A stretch of DNA of 64,000 nt from Mycobacterium sp. E183 (GTDB lineage: Bacteria; Actinomycetota; Actinomycetes; Mycobacteriales; Mycobacteriaceae): contig NZ_LZJN01000004.1 of NCBI RefSeq assembly GCF_001667735.1, positions 1 to 64,000 of the forward strand, given 5' to 3'. This document shows, piece by piece, positions 7,956 to 17,164 of this stretch. Within the stretch, counting starts at the first letter, position 1, and every line of letters starts with the position of its first letter. The notes beneath the pieces are model-generated. The model was not told the origin of the DNA. It saw only the letters and a list, made by a program, of their open reading frames with translations, and did not search any database. The position numbers were made by a program, and so were the translations under genes.

Positions 7956-9041
7956 ATGTCGGAACACGGTTCAAAACGTGTGGTGGTCTGGGGCACCGGC
8001 TTCGTCGGCAAGATGGTGATCGCCGAGATCGTCAAGCATCCGCTGTTCGAGTTGGTGGGTGTCGGCGTCAGCAATCCCGACAAGGTCGGCCGCGACGTCG
8101 GCGACATCTGCGGGCTGCCCGAGCCGGTGGGCATCAAGGCCACCGACGACGTCGACGCCCTGATCGCGCTGCAGCCCGACGCGCTGGTGCACTACGGCCC
8201 GACGGCGATGCACGCCAAGGACAACATCGCGCTGATCACCCGCTTCCTGCGGGCCGGCATCGACGTGTGCTCGACCGCGATGACCCCCTGGGTGTGGCCG
8301 ACGATGCACCTCAACCCGCCGCAGTGGATCGCGCCCATCACCGAAGCCTGCGAGCTGGGGGAGTCGTCCTGCTTCACCACCGGCATCGACCCGGGGTTCG
8401 CCAACGACCTGTTCCCCATGACGCTGATGGGCCTGTGCTCGGAGGTGCGCCGGGTGCGCGCGTCCGAGCTGCTCGACTACACCAACTACGAGGGTGACTA
8501 CGAGGTCGAGATGGGCATCGGCCGCGAACCCGAATACAGCCCGATGCTCGAAGACTCCAACATGTTGATCTTCGCGTGGGGCGCCACGGTCCCGATGATC
8601 GCTCATGCCGCGGGCATCATGCTCGATGAGATCACCACCACCTGGGACAAGTGGGTGACGCCCACCGAGCGGCACACCGTCAAGGGCGTCATCAAGGCCG
8701 GGCACGTCGCCGCCGTCCGGTTCACCATTAACGGAATCTACAAGGGCGACACCAGGATTCAGCTCGAGCACGTCAACCGCATCGGCCTGGACGCCGCCCC
8801 CGACTGGCCGTCCGGCCACGACAACGACGTCTACCGGGTGGACATCGAGGGCACGCCCAGCATCTTCCAGGAGACCGCGTTCCGGTTCACCGACGGCTCG
8901 GGCCGCGACGCGGCCACGGCCGGGTGCCTGGCGACCGGGATGCGCGCCCTCAACGCGGTGCCGGCCGTCAACGACCTGCGGCCGGGCTGGGTCACGCCGC
9001 TGGACCTCCCGCTGATCGCGGGGACCGGCAACATTCGCTGA
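7956..9041 (+). CDS. NAD(P)-binding dihydrodipicolinate-reductase-like protein
   Basis: A 361-residue protein with an N-terminal Rossmann motif (VVVWGTGFVGKMVIAEIVKH, seen as two parts, GTGFVG being the glycine-rich turn), of the DapB N-terminal-like family common in mycobacteria and sometimes annotated as an amine or diaminopimelate-type dehydrogenase. Later conserved blocks include GIDPGFANDLFP and RFTINGIYKGD. The ATG at 7956 is preferred over GTG 7950 because GGGAAGG lies just before it. It is too long and divergent to be the lysine-pathway DapB. Its position next to the P450 is compatible with lipid or sterol modification, but this is inference. Confidence 0.72.
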   Translation: MSEHGSKRVVVWGTGFVGKMVIAEIVKHPLFELVGVGVSNPDKVGRDVGDICGLPEPVGIKATDDVDALIALQPDALVHYGPTAMHAKDNIALITRFLRAGIDVCSTAMTPWVWPTMHLNPPQWIAPITEACELGESSCFTTGIDPGFANDLFPMTLMGLCSEVRRVRASELLDYTNYEGDYEVEMGIGREPEYSPMLEDSNMLIFAWGATVPMIAHAAGIMLDEITTTWDKWVTPTERHTVKGVIKAGHVAAVRFTINGIYKGDTRIQLEHVNRIGLDAAPDWPSGHDNDVYRVDIEGTPSIFQETAFRFTDGSGRDAATAGCLATGMRALNAVPAVNDLRPGWVTPLDLPLIAGTGNIR

Positions 9042-9148
9042 CGCGCCGCACAGCCGGCACCTAGGTTGCGCTGAGACGCGGTACAGGTTTCCGCGGCACA
9101 ATGACGGCGAGCCGGTTTGCGAGTCGCTGAGGTTTGGGGTTGGGATAC

Positions 9149-10807
9149 ATGGCCGATGGAGCTGAGACCGCGCTGGGACTGTCGATCGGGGCCACCAACC
9201 TGGCGGCCGTCGCCCCCGGCCAGGCCATCACCCGCAAGCCCGTCCTGACGCTGTACCCCGAGCGCGCCCCCGAGGTCGGCATCCCCGCCGAGAACCCGCG
9301 GCTCAACCAGCCCGGCCTGGTGCTGACCGGATTCGTCAACCGGGTCTCCGACCCCCGCGGCATCGTGGCGCCCGACGGCTCGGTGCACCGCGGCGAGCAA
9401 CTGATCGCCGACGCCATGCGCGCGCTCGCCTACGCCGTCACCGGCGGGCGGCCCCTGCCCGAGAGCGTCGCCGTGACCTACCCCGCCCACTGGCCGTCCG
9501 CGGCGGTGGACGCGGTGGGCACGGCGCTGAGCTCGGTGGCCGAATGGTCCAACCGGGCCCGGCCCCTGCTGCTGATTCCCGACGCCGCCGCCACGCTCGT
9601 CGCCGCGCGCAACAACGCCGGCATCCCGGGCCGCGGCACGGTGGCGGTGTGCGACTTCGGCGGCACCGGCACCAGCGTCACCTTCCTGCGCGCCGACGGC
9701 GACTACCAGGCGCTGGCCCCGACCCTGCGGCTGCACGACTTCTCCGGCGACCTAATCGATCAGGCGCTGCTGAGCGCCGTCGTCGCCAACATGCCGAGCA
9801 CCGCGTCCTTCGACCCGGCCGGCACCGTGGCGATCGGCTCGCTGAGCCGGCTGCGGACCGCGTGCCGAAACGCCAAGGAAGAGCTGTCGTTCAACACGGT
9901 CACCACGGTGGCCGACGGGCTGACCGGCGAAATCCGGGTCACCCGCGAGGAGCTCGACGACGCGATCCGCACCCCGCTGGACAGGTTCGTGGCCGTGTTG
10001 GAAAACGCGTTGGCGCGCAACGGGATTCAAGATCTGGTCGCGGTGGCATCCGCCGGCGGCGGGGCGCACATCCCGTCGATCACCACCACGCTGTCGCAGT
10101 ACTTCCGTGTCCCGGTCATCACCACGGCGCGCCCGGAGCTGACGGCCGCGACCGGGGCCGCGCTGCGGGCGGCGCACGGGCCCGGGGAGGCGTTCGCGGC
10201 GGCGGCGACCGGGGCCGCGCCCGCCGCACCCGTCACGGCGACGGCGCAGGCGGCTCCAGTGGGGTCGGAGAGGCCGACGGGGGCCGCGCCCGCCATTGAC
10301 ATCGACGAGCCGCGCGAGCGGCCGATCGCCAAGCGCAAGAACCGCCTGTTTCGGCTGCCGGTGCTGGCCGCGATCGTCGGCGGGGCGGCCGCGGTTGCGC
10401 TCGTGGGGACCGCGGTCACGATCGGCCTGACCTCCTCGAACGACTCGGCGAACACGCCGGCTCCGGGCGTGACCAGCAGTCGGGCGCCCGCCCCGCCGCC
10501 CAATACCGCGACGGCGCAGCCGCCGCCCCCGACGCAAGAGGCTCCGCCGCCGTCGAGCACGGACACCAACCCGCCGGCCAACACCGAGACGCCGTCCAGC
10601 AGCGTCCCGTCAGCCAAACCGCAGCAGGCGCCCCCACTCGCGGCCGCGCCCGCCCGTCCGGTGGCCCCGCGGATCCCCGAGGTGCCGCCCATCCCGCCGG
10701 TGCCGGGTCTCAACGAACCCATCCCGGGGCTGGACCGCGTCAATCAGATCGTGCAGGGGATCGCGGGCGACTTGGGCATCAGCGGCATCCCTCAATTCGG
10801 CCCGTAG
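9149..10807 (+). CDS. Hsp70-like ATPase domain fused to a membrane helix and Pro-rich tail (Rv2264c-like)
   Basis: A 552-residue protein. Residues ~1-350 have an actin/Hsp70-type ATPase fold (early LGLSIGATNLAAV, phosphate loop VCDFGGTGTSVTFL, later VAVASAGGGAHIPSI). After a linker, a single transmembrane helix lies at ~402-426 (LPVLAAIVGGAAAVALVGTA), then ~90 residues rich in Pro/Ala/Ser/Thr, and a conserved C-terminal tail (GLDRVNQIVQGIAGDLG). There is no Hsp70 substrate-binding domain. The ATPase is therefore cytoplasmic and the tail probably in the cell envelope. ATG 9149 (MADGAE) is used. Similar proline-rich proteins are conserved in mycobacteria; function unknown. Confidence 0.75.
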   Translation: MADGAETALGLSIGATNLAAVAPGQAITRKPVLTLYPERAPEVGIPAENPRLNQPGLVLTGFVNRVSDPRGIVAPDGSVHRGEQLIADAMRALAYAVTGGRPLPESVAVTYPAHWPSAAVDAVGTALSSVAEWSNRARPLLLIPDAAATLVAARNNAGIPGRGTVAVCDFGGTGTSVTFLRADGDYQALAPTLRLHDFSGDLIDQALLSAVVANMPSTASFDPAGTVAIGSLSRLRTACRNAKEELSFNTVTTVADGLTGEIRVTREELDDAIRTPLDRFVAVLENALARNGIQDLVAVASAGGGAHIPSITTTLSQYFRVPVITTARPELTAATGAALRAAHGPGEAFAAAATGAAPAAPVTATAQAAPVGSERPTGAAPAIDIDEPRERPIAKRKNRLFRLPVLAAIVGGAAAVALVGTAVTIGLTSSNDSANTPAPGVTSSRAPAPPPNTATAQPPPPTQEAPPPSSTDTNPPANTETPSSSVPSAKPQQAPPLAAAPARPVAPRIPEVPPIPPVPGLNEPIPGLDRVNQIVQGIAGDLGISGIPQFGP

Positions 10808-10826
10808 CGCGGAACGGGCCGACGGG

Positions 10827-11213
10827 TCAACCCTTTTCGCCCTTGTTCTCGGCGGCCGCGGCCTCTTTGAGCTTCTCGTTGAGCTCCTTGTCTTTCTCGA
10901 TCTGTTCCTTCAACGCCTGCTCGTCGCGCTCGTCGTCGGAATTTTCGGCCTTCGAGTCGGTACCCTCGGGAACCTCGTGCTTGGGATTGCCGTCCTCGTC
11001 CAGCCAGTCGTTGACGGCGGTGCCGGATACGCTCCCGCCGGTGCCGGGGAGCACGATGGTCGGCTTCTCCTTATAGGCCTCCATCATCTCGGCGGCCTTC
11101 GCTTTATCGTCCTCGTCAGGCTCGGGCTTTTCCGTCAGCTTCTGATCGGTGTCCTCGTCAGCCGACTTGAGATCGGCGTCCTGGTCAGCCGACTTGTCGT
11201 CCTGCACGCTCAT
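10827..11213 (-). CDS. Highly acidic, charged hypothetical protein
   Basis: A 128-residue protein made mostly of Asp, Glu and Lys, with no hydrophobic core, signal peptide or recognisable domain: probably disordered or helical in long charged runs. The central part (KPTIVLPGTGGSVSGTAVNDWLDEDG, split by charge) is the only low-charge segment and is likely the conserved core. The ATG at 11213 has GAGGGGG 7 nt upstream; the upstream in-frame start is discarded. The ribosome-binding site is inside a hairpin (11221-11254). It converges with the Hsp70-like gene. Function unknown. Confidence 0.7.
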   Translation of the reverse strand: MSVQDDKSADQDADLKSADEDTDQKLTEKPEPDEDDKAKAAEMMEAYKEKPTIVLPGTGGSVSGTAVNDWLDEDGNPKHEVPEGTDSKAENSDDERDEQALKEQIEKDKELNEKLKEAAAAENKGEKG

Positions 11214-11220
11214 GCAATAA

Positions 11221-11254
11221 CCCCCTCGCAATCGCAGGTCGCGATTGTCGGGGG
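11221..11254 (-). promoter_or_regulatory. Leader hairpin covering the ribosome-binding site of the acidic protein
   Basis: CCCCC (11221-11225) and CAATCGC (11229-11235) pair with GCGATTG (11241-11247) and GGGGG (11250-11254) around a 5-nt loop and a small internal bulge. In the minus-strand mRNA the GAGGGGG Shine-Dalgarno is the 3' arm, so folding would hide it. A translational control is possible but untested. Confidence 0.5.
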
Positions 11255-11283
11255 TTACCCGTTGCCGGGATGTGTCGAAACTC

Positions 11284-12381
11284 TCACGCACCGGATCGTT
11301 CGCGTTTGACCAGCTCGACCAAGGCCAGGGGGATTCGCATCGGCTCGGGTGCGCTTGCCAGCCGAACCGCGACCGCGCGCTCGAGCTGATCGACGAACTC
11401 GCGGGCCCGGGCGTCGTCGACCCCGCCGTCCAGCCCGCGCACCAGGGCGGGAAACAGCGCCGCGCGGGCGAAGGCAGCCCACTGCGCGCCGAAGGCCTCG
11501 GCGTCGCGGTCGGCTTGAAAGCGGGCCCAGAATCGGTCCTCGGCGTTGAACATCTCCAGCTGGTCGATCGTCAGGCCCTCGAAGCGCCCACTGGGCGCGA
11601 ACGGGGCGCGGAAGTCCTTCTCGCCGCGGGCGAAGGTGGGAATGGTCATCCGCCGCGCCTCGTCCTCGCGCACCAGGCCGTCGCGCACGCGCTCCCGCAG
11701 CCCCTCGAGCATCGCGTCGATCAGCGTCGGGAACCCCGTCGTGCCGTCTTCGTCGAGCGCGATCGTCATCACCACCAGCCGCCCCTCGGGGGCCAGCTCG
11801 CGGCCCCGGAACGCGACGAAGTTGTGCCAGTCCAGCGCCGCGCGCTCGGCGTACGCCGCGCGCGCCGCGGCGTCGCTGCTGTAGGCGACGTGCACGTGAT
11901 CGTGCACCTCCCCGGGCATCGCGCTCAGCCACTGCGTCGCCCACGACGACCAGCCGAGGTTGACCGTCTTGGACGGCACGATCTGGTCGTAGAAAGAACG
12001 GCCGATCGACGACGCGAACGTCGCGTTGTCGAGCTGCAGGTAGCTCTCCGGGTCGTCTTCCAGGGTGTGGAAGAGCGCCGAGAAGTCGTTGTCCGGTATG
12101 TCGGTGTGCGCCACCAGGATTGCGTGGTCGTGACGGGTACGGCGGCGCAGCACCGCGATGGCGGCCGCGAGGGGCTTCAGCGAATTGTGGCCGTTGGCGG
12201 CGCCGTAGTCGGCGATGACGATGGGCTGCGGCGGCTTGGGCAGCGCCACCTGCTCGGCGGCGCGCTCGAACATCGCGATGGCCGGCGCCAGCCCGGCGGC
12301 CTGCAGCCGCGACGACTGGGTGTAAACGGGCTCGGGCCGAACCACAATGCTCGATTCGGGCATCCTTGGCTCAGGCCGCAT
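11284..12381 (-). CDS. SAM-dependent methyltransferase of the SABATH (plant carboxyl-methyltransferase) type
   Basis: A 365-residue protein with the layout of SABATH enzymes: N-terminal YTQSSRLQAAGL, SAM site IADYGAANGHNSL (plant counterpart IADLGCSSGPNT), SIGRSFYDQIVPSKTVNLGWSS-type substrate strand (read in two pieces) and WLSAMPGEV, then RELAPEGRLVVM, and a helical cap ~200-300. SABATH enzymes methylate carboxyl groups of small acids such as salicylate, benzoate or jasmonate. They are mainly known from plants, and bacterial members are less studied. The start could be MRPEPRM or the internal MPESS, six codons later. It ends near an SDR gene on the same strand (17 bp away), suggesting co-transcription. 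Substrate unknown. Confidence 0.7.
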   Translation of the reverse strand: MRPEPRMPESSIVVRPEPVYTQSSRLQAAGLAPAIAMFERAAEQVALPKPPQPIVIADYGAANGHNSLKPLAAAIAVLRRRTRHDHAILVAHTDIPDNDFSALFHTLEDDPESYLQLDNATFASSIGRSFYDQIVPSKTVNLGWSSWATQWLSAMPGEVHDHVHVAYSSDAAARAAYAERAALDWHNFVAFRGRELAPEGRLVVMTIALDEDGTTGFPTLIDAMLEGLRERVRDGLVREDEARRMTIPTFARGEKDFRAPFAPSGRFEGLTIDQLEMFNAEDRFWARFQADRDAEAFGAQWAAFARAALFPALVRGLDGGVDDARAREFVDQLERAVAVRLASAPEPMRIPLALVELVKRERSGA

Positions 12382-12397
12382 GTCCCAACGATAGTCG

Positions 12398-13354
12398 TCA
12401 GTCCGGCTTCGGGTAGCTGACGCCGGTGAGCCGCTCGGAAAGCTCCCAAAGTCGTTGGCAGTCAGCCTCGTTGCGGGCCGGCGCCGGGACCTTGGCCGGC
12501 CGGACGCCGCCGCCGGCCAGCTCCTGTAACCCGCGGGGCCCGTAGAACGCGCCGCCCTCGGCGTGCGGGGCGGCCGCCGCGTAGAGCGCAGGCAGGATTC
12601 CCTCGTCGATCTCCTGCCACAGGAACGGCGTGAAGCGCCAGGACGCCTTGTACAGCCGCTCCATCAGCGCGGGCTTCTCCCGGCCGTGCGAGGGCCCGGC
12701 GATCTGCAGGTTGGTCTTGGTCAGGCCCGGGTGCGCGGCGTTGGACACGATGCCCCAACCGCCCGCGCGGCCGCGCCGGTCCAGCTCGAGGGCGAACATC
12801 AGCACCGCGAGCTTCGACTGGCCGTACGCCGACATCGCCGCGTAGGACTTCTCGAAATTCGGGTCGTCGAAGTGGATCTTGCCGCTTTGGCGGGCCGCCA
12901 GGCTGCTCAGCGAGACGACGCGCGCCTTGCCGGCGGCGCGCAGCAGCGGCAGCACGTGCCCGGTCAGCGCGAAGTGCCCGAGATGGTTGCTGCCGAACTG
13001 CAATTCGAAGCCGTCGGCGGTGGTGTCGCGTTCCGGCGGCGTCATGACGCCGGCGTTGTTGATCAGGATGTCGATCGGGCGGCCCTCGGCGTTGAGTTGT
13101 TCACCCAGCGCGGCGACGGAGGCCAGCGACGACAGGTCCAGCGCGGCGATGGTCAGCTTGGCGTCCGGCACCGTCTTGCGGATTTGCTCGATCGCCCCCT
13201 CGCCCTTGGCGCGGTTGCGGATCGCCATCACGACGTCGGCGCCGGCGGCCGCGAGCCGGCGGGCCAGACCGAAGCCCAGGCCGCTGTTGGCACCCGTGAC
13301 GATAGCCAGCTTGCCGGACAGGTCGGGGACCGTGGCGACGAGATCGTTGGCCAT
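12398..13354 (-). CDS. Short-chain dehydrogenase/reductase (Rv2263-like)
   Basis: A 318-residue SDR. The cofactor motif is [10 protein letters not shown] near residue 20, NNAG is at ~105, and the catalytic set is Ser (VVSLSSLAA) with YGQSK (YxxxK). The retinol-dehydrogenase-like organisation and length fit Rv2263 of M. tuberculosis. ATG 13354 (MANDLV) is chosen because GGAG lies 8 nt before it; the ATG at 13363 overlaps that site. It is the first gene of an apparent two-gene unit with the SABATH-like methyltransferase. It should oxidise or reduce an alcohol/ketone with NAD(P)(H); substrate not known. Confidence 0.85.
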   Translation of the reverse strand: MANDLVATVPDLSGKLAIVTGANSGLGFGLARRLAAAGADVVMAIRNRAKGEGAIEQIRKTVPDAKLTIAALDLSSLASVAALGEQLNAEGRPIDILINNAGVMTPPERDTTADGFELQFGSNHLGHFALTGHVLPLLRAAGKARVVSLSSLAARQSGKIHFDDPNFEKSYAAMSAYGQSKLAVLMFALELDRRGRAGGWGIVSNAAHPGLTKTNLQIAGPSHGREKPALMERLYKASWRFTPFLWQEIDEGILPALYAAAAPHAEGGAFYGPRGLQELAGGGVRPAKVPAPARNEADCQRLWELSERLTGVSYPKPD

Positions 13355-13427
13355 GCGTATCACTCCTTACCGGTTTCACCCGGCTCCCAGTGTGCGCCGT
13401 CTGCCGTCGCGGTGACACACTGCCTGG

Positions 13428-14147
13428 ATGAGCAGCCGACGGCTCGCGAAGATTTCGCTGGCCGCTGCCATCGTCGTGATGGTCGTATCGGTGGGCGGCT
13501 TCATCGCCGCCCTGGTGCTCAACGCCTTCTTTCTGGACAAATACAACGCCTACGGTGAGGTGCCCGTCCCCGGGTCGGGCAGCCTCTACCTGCCCGCCGG
13601 TGATGTCACCATCAGCCTGCACACCGTCGTCATCAGCGGCCCCGACCGCGGGCTGCCGGTGCCGCCGCTGGGCGTCACGATCGCGCCGCCCGACGGCGTG
13701 GCGCAGCCCGTCGTGACCGAGAGCATCGGGACGACGACGACGGTCAACAACGACGCACACGTGCGGGTGTGGGTCGCCCGCGTCGCGTCGAGCGGCACCT
13801 ACAACATCACGACCGACGGACAGGTCAACGGGTACATCGACCCGCGACTGGCCTTCGGCCACAAGAGTTCCTACGGCTTTGCGGTGTGGCTGTTCGTCGC
13901 CACGTTCGTGGTGGGCCTGGCCGGATCGGTGTTGTCGGGCCGGTGGCTGAGCCGCACCCGCCGCCGGGCCGTTGTGGCGGCGAATCCCTACTACGGGGCG
14001 CCGGTCGTGACCGCGGCGCCCGTCGAGCCGACCGACGAGGGGGTGCGCCTGGAGCGGCTCAAAACCCTTGCGGCGCTGCGTGACTCGGGGGCGCTGACCC
14101 AGGAGGAGTTCGAGGCCGAGAAGCGGCGGATCTTCGAGGGGCAATAG
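13428..14147 (+). CDS. Membrane protein with C-terminal SHOCT domain
   Basis: A 239-residue protein with a transmembrane helix at ~8-30, a ~115-residue beta-rich exported section (GSGSLYLPAGDVTISL, NITTDGQVNGYID), a second helix at ~147-168, and a cytoplasmic tail. The last ~33 residues (RLKTLAALRDSGALTQEEFEAEK, cut here) form a SHOCT motif, a short oligomerisation element often found at the ends of membrane proteins. Its ATG at 13428 is 73 bp from the divergent SDR start. Role unknown; the topology suggests envelope sensing or binding. Confidence 0.75.
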   Translation: MSSRRLAKISLAAAIVVMVVSVGGFIAALVLNAFFLDKYNAYGEVPVPGSGSLYLPAGDVTISLHTVVISGPDRGLPVPPLGVTIAPPDGVAQPVVTESIGTTTTVNNDAHVRVWVARVASSGTYNITTDGQVNGYIDPRLAFGHKSSYGFAVWLFVATFVVGLAGSVLSGRWLSRTRRRAVVAANPYYGAPVVTAAPVEPTDEGVRLERLKTLAALRDSGALTQEEFEAEKRRIFEGQ

Positions 14148-14177
14148 CCCGCCTGTCCGCGACCATTAGGCGACCCT

Positions 14178-14209
14178 CGGATTTGATATCGCCGGCGATA
14201 TCAAATCCG
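14178..14209. terminator. Perfect 32-bp palindrome between convergent genes, copy 1
   Basis: The two 16-nt halves are exact complements around the centre of CGGATTTGATATCGCC|GGCG... It lies between the stops of the SHOCT gene (+) and the metallo-hydrolase gene (-). A near-identical palindrome lies at 18660-18693, again between two convergent stops. That repeated placement supports a bidirectional terminator role. Confidence 0.65.
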
Positions 14210-14275
14210 GCGGCGGCATGGTGGTAGGAAACCGTTGCGCGTGTGACGGATGTGGCCGCCAGGGCGCGCGAACGC

Positions 14276-14899
14276 TCAGTGGCCCCGGGCCACCCACTCC
14301 TCGTAGTGCACGATCTCGTCGCCGATCGTGGTGTCATCGCCGTGGCCGGTGTGCACCAGCGTCTCGCCGGGCAATTTGCCCAACCGCTCGGAGATCGACT
14401 GCAGGATCGTCGGGAAATCCGAATAGGAGCGGCCGGTCGCACCCGGGCCGCCGGAGAACAGGGTGTCGCCGCTGAACACCACGCCCAGGTCGTGCGAATA
14501 CCAGCACACCGATCCGGGCGAGTGGCCCGGGGTGTGCAACGCGCGCAGCTCGGTCCCGCCGATCTTGACCGTCTCGCCGTCGGACACGGAGCGGAACTCC
14601 TTGTCGGGGTGCGTCATTCGCCACAGGACCTCGTCGGCCGGGTGCAGCAGCACCGGCGCGTCGAGCGCCTCGCCCAGTTCCGGCGCGACCGTCACGTGGT
14701 CGTTGTGGCCGTGCGTGCACACCACCGCGACCACGTGCCGGCCGTCCACGGCCTCGATGATCGGCTCGGCCGTGTGCGCGGCGTCGAACACCACGACGTT
14801 GGAGTTGTCACCGATCAGCCAGATGTTGTTGTCGACTTCCCAACTGCCGCCGTCCAGTTCGAACGTGCCGTGGGTGACCACCTTCTGGATCTCGACCAT
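14276..14899 (-). CDS. Metallo-beta-lactamase-fold hydrolase (Rv2260-like)
   Basis: A 207-residue glyoxalase-II-type hydrolase. The zinc motif THGHNDH gives His63, His65, Asp67 and His68; further ligands are in HTPGHSPGS, FSGDTLF and HTGHGDD. ATG 14899 overlaps the mscR stop (TAATG), so it is translationally coupled to mscR. In mycobacteria this partner is conserved beside mscR (Rv2259-Rv2260), so it is likely to hydrolyse a mycothiol thioester formed by MscR, by analogy with the formaldehyde pathway. That activity is inferred from context. Confidence 0.85.
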   Translation of the reverse strand: MVEIQKVVTHGTFELDGGSWEVDNNIWLIGDNSNVVVFDAAHTAEPIIEAVDGRHVVAVVCTHGHNDHVTVAPELGEALDAPVLLHPADEVLWRMTHPDKEFRSVSDGETVKIGGTELRALHTPGHSPGSVCWYSHDLGVVFSGDTLFSGGPGATGRSYSDFPTILQSISERLGKLPGETLVHTGHGDDTTIGDEIVHYEEWVARGH

Positions 14900-15984
14900 T
14901 AGAGCACCACCACCGAACGCAACACCTTGCCCCCGTGCATCTTGTGGAAGGCCTCCTCGACGTCGCCGAGGCCGATGCGCTCGGAGACGAACTGCTCCAG
15001 CGGGAGCCGGCCCTGCAAATACAGATCGATCAGCGTCGGGAAGTCGCGTTCGGGCAGGCAATCGCCGTACCACGACGACTTCAGCGACCCGCCGTGGCTG
15101 AAGAAGTCGATCAGCGGCATCTCCAGCTTCATGTCGGGCGTCGGAACCCCCACCAGCACAACGGTTCCCGCGAGGTCGCGGGCGTAAAAGGCCTGCTTCC
15201 AGGTCTCCGGCCGGCCGACCGCGTCGATCGCCACGTTCACCCCGAACCCGTCGGTGAGGTCCTGGATCGCCTCGACGACATCGGCCTGGCGGGCGTTGAC
15301 GGTGTGGGTGGCGCCGAACTTTCGGGCCCACTCCAGCTTGGTGTCGTCGGTGTCGACCGCGATGATCCGCCGGGCCCCGACCAGCGCGGCGCCGGCGATC
15401 GCGGCGTCCCCGACCCCGCCGCAGCCGATCACCGCGACCGTGTCGTCGCGGGTGACGCCGCCGGTGTTGATCGCCGCGCCGATGCCGGCCATCACCCCGC
15501 AGCCGAGCAGGCCCGCGACGGCCGGGTCGGCGGCGGGATCGACCTTGGTGCACTGCCCGGCGTGCACCAGCGTCTTGTCGGCGAACGCCCCGATGCCCAG
15601 CGCGGGCGTCAGTTCCGTGCCGTCGGTCAGCGTCATCTTCTGCGAGGCGTTGAACGTGTCGAAGCACAGGTGAGGGCGGCCGCGTTTGCAGGCCCGGCAC
15701 TGGCCGCAGACGGCCCGCCAGTTCAGGATCACGAAGTCGCCCGGCTCGACCGCCGTCACGCCCGGCCCGACGGCCTCGACCCGGCCGGCGGCCTCGTGGC
15801 CGAGCAGGAACGGGTACTCGTCGTTGATGCCGCCCTCGCGGTAGGTCAGGTCGGTATGGCACACCCCGCAGGCGATGACGTCCACCAGGGCCTCACCGGG
15901 CCCCGGGTCGGGGACGACGATGTCGACCAGCTCGACGGGCTCGCCCTTCTTTCGTGAAATCACGCCGCGCACTGTCTGACTCAT
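14899..15984 (-). CDS. mscR: S-nitrosomycothiol reductase / mycothiol-dependent formaldehyde dehydrogenase
   Basis: A 361-residue zinc-dependent medium-chain dehydrogenase, the length of M. tuberculosis MscR (Rv2259). Catalytic zinc ligands are Cys42 (ACGVCHTD) and the His63-Glu64 of GHEAAG. The structural-zinc cysteines are in [15 protein letters not shown]. The nucleotide fold is [14 protein letters not shown]. It reduces S-nitrosomycothiol and oxidises S-hydroxymethylmycothiol, protecting against nitrosative stress and formaldehyde. ATG 15984 (MSQTVRG) is used; the longer frame upstream is not homologous. It is the first gene of a coupled pair with the metallo-hydrolase and is divergent from the methyltransferase at 16091. 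Confidence 0.93.
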   Translation of the reverse strand: MSQTVRGVISRKKGEPVELVDIVVPDPGPGEALVDVIACGVCHTDLTYREGGINDEYPFLLGHEAAGRVEAVGPGVTAVEPGDFVILNWRAVCGQCRACKRGRPHLCFDTFNASQKMTLTDGTELTPALGIGAFADKTLVHAGQCTKVDPAADPAVAGLLGCGVMAGIGAAINTGGVTRDDTVAVIGCGGVGDAAIAGAALVGARRIIAVDTDDTKLEWARKFGATHTVNARQADVVEAIQDLTDGFGVNVAIDAVGRPETWKQAFYARDLAGTVVLVGVPTPDMKLEMPLIDFFSHGGSLKSSWYGDCLPERDFPTLIDLYLQGRLPLEQFVSERIGLGDVEEAFHKMHGGKVLRSVVVL

Positions 15985-16090
15985 GGCCACCAAACTACGG
16001 TGTACCGTCGCTGACCATGCGCGCCGGGGACGATGCAGTGGGACCCCCACCCGCTTGCGGGGGACGAAACGATGACGAGGAGCGGCGCAG

Positions 16091-17164
16091 ATGAACGCAG
16101 CACCCGAGACCGCCTCGGAAACCACCGACGAATTCACCGAACGAATCGCCGCGGCCATCGACGGCGCCAGCCTGACCCTGCTGCTGAGCATCGGGCACCA
16201 GACCGGTCTGCTCGACACGATGTCCGGGCTCGCGCCGGCCACCAGCGCCGAGATCGCCGAGGCGGCCGGCCTCAACGAGCGCTACGTGCGCGAATGGCTG
16301 GCCGGCATGACGACCGCGCACGTCGTCGACTATGACGCCGAGACCGCCACCTACTCGCTGCCCGCGCACCGTGCCGGCGTGCTGACCCGGGCGGCCGGGC
16401 CGGACAACCTCGCCCTGGTGACCCTGTTCGTCCCGCTGCTCGCCGAGGTCGAACAGAAGATCATCGGCTGCTTCCGCGACGGCGGCGGCCTGCATTACAG
16501 CGAGTTCCCCCGCTTCCACGCGCTGATGGCCGAGCAGAGCGGGGTGGTGTACGACAAGGCGCTGGTCGACGTGGTGCTGACGCTGGTGGACGGCCTCGTC
16601 GAACGCCTGCGGGACGGGGCCGACGTCGCGGACTTCGGCTGCGGCAGCGGCCACGCGATCAACGTGATGGCGCGCGCGTTCCCCGCCAGCCGCTTCACCG
16701 GCATCGACTTCTCCGACGAGGCGATCGCCGTCGGCGCCCGTGAGGCGGCCGACCTCGGCCTGGCGAACGCGACCTTCGAGAGCCACAACCTGGCCGAGTT
16801 GGACAAGGTCGAGGCCTACGACGTCATCACCGTGTTCGACGCCATCCACGACCAGGCCCAGCCCGCGCAGGTGCTGGAGAACATCTACCGCGCCCTGCGG
16901 CCCGGCGGCGTGCTGCTGATGGCCGACATCAAGGCGTCGAGCCGCCTCGAGGACAACGTCGGCGTTCCGATGAGCACCTACCTGTACACCACGTCGCTGA
17001 TGCACTGCATGACGGTGTCGTTGGCGCTGGACGGCGCCGGGCTGGGCACGGCGTGGGGGACGCAGCTGGCCACCGCGATGCTGGCCGACGCCGGATTCGG
17101 CGACGTGCGGGTCGCCGAGATCGAGTCCGACCCGATCAACAACTACTACATCGCCCGAAAGTGA
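16091..17164 (+). CDS. SAM-dependent methyltransferase (Rv2258c-like)
   Basis: A 357-residue class I methyltransferase with an N-terminal winged-helix dimerisation region ([26 protein letters not shown] segment, ~50-80) and a Rossmann domain whose SAM motif is [14 protein letters not shown] near residue 180. GID at the end of strand 2 and [11 protein letters not shown] (motif II-III) follow. Length and layout match Rv2258c, whose structure is known but whose substrate is not. GAGGAG lies ~9 nt before the ATG. The stop codon overlaps the next start (TGATG), so it is co-translated with the beta-lactamase-like gene. Confidence 0.87.
   Translation: MNAAPETASETTDEFTERIAAAIDGASLTLLLSIGHQTGLLDTMSGLAPATSAEIAEAAGLNERYVREWLAGMTTAHVVDYDAETATYSLPAHRAGVLTRAAGPDNLALVTLFVPLLAEVEQKIIGCFRDGGGLHYSEFPRFHALMAEQSGVVYDKALVDVVLTLVDGLVERLRDGADVADFGCGSGHAINVMARAFPASRFTGIDFSDEAIAVGAREAADLGLANATFESHNLAELDKVEAYDVITVFDAIHDQAQPAQVLENIYRALRPGGVLLMADIKASSRLEDNVGVPMSTYLYTTSLMHCMTVSLALDGAGLGTAWGTQLATAMLADAGFGDVRVAEIESDPINNYYIARK

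Noticed and set aside
14276..15862. A 528-codon frame containing the metallo-hydrolase
   Set aside because: Its first half is the wrong frame of mscR; the hydrolase starts at the ATG overlapping the mscR stop.
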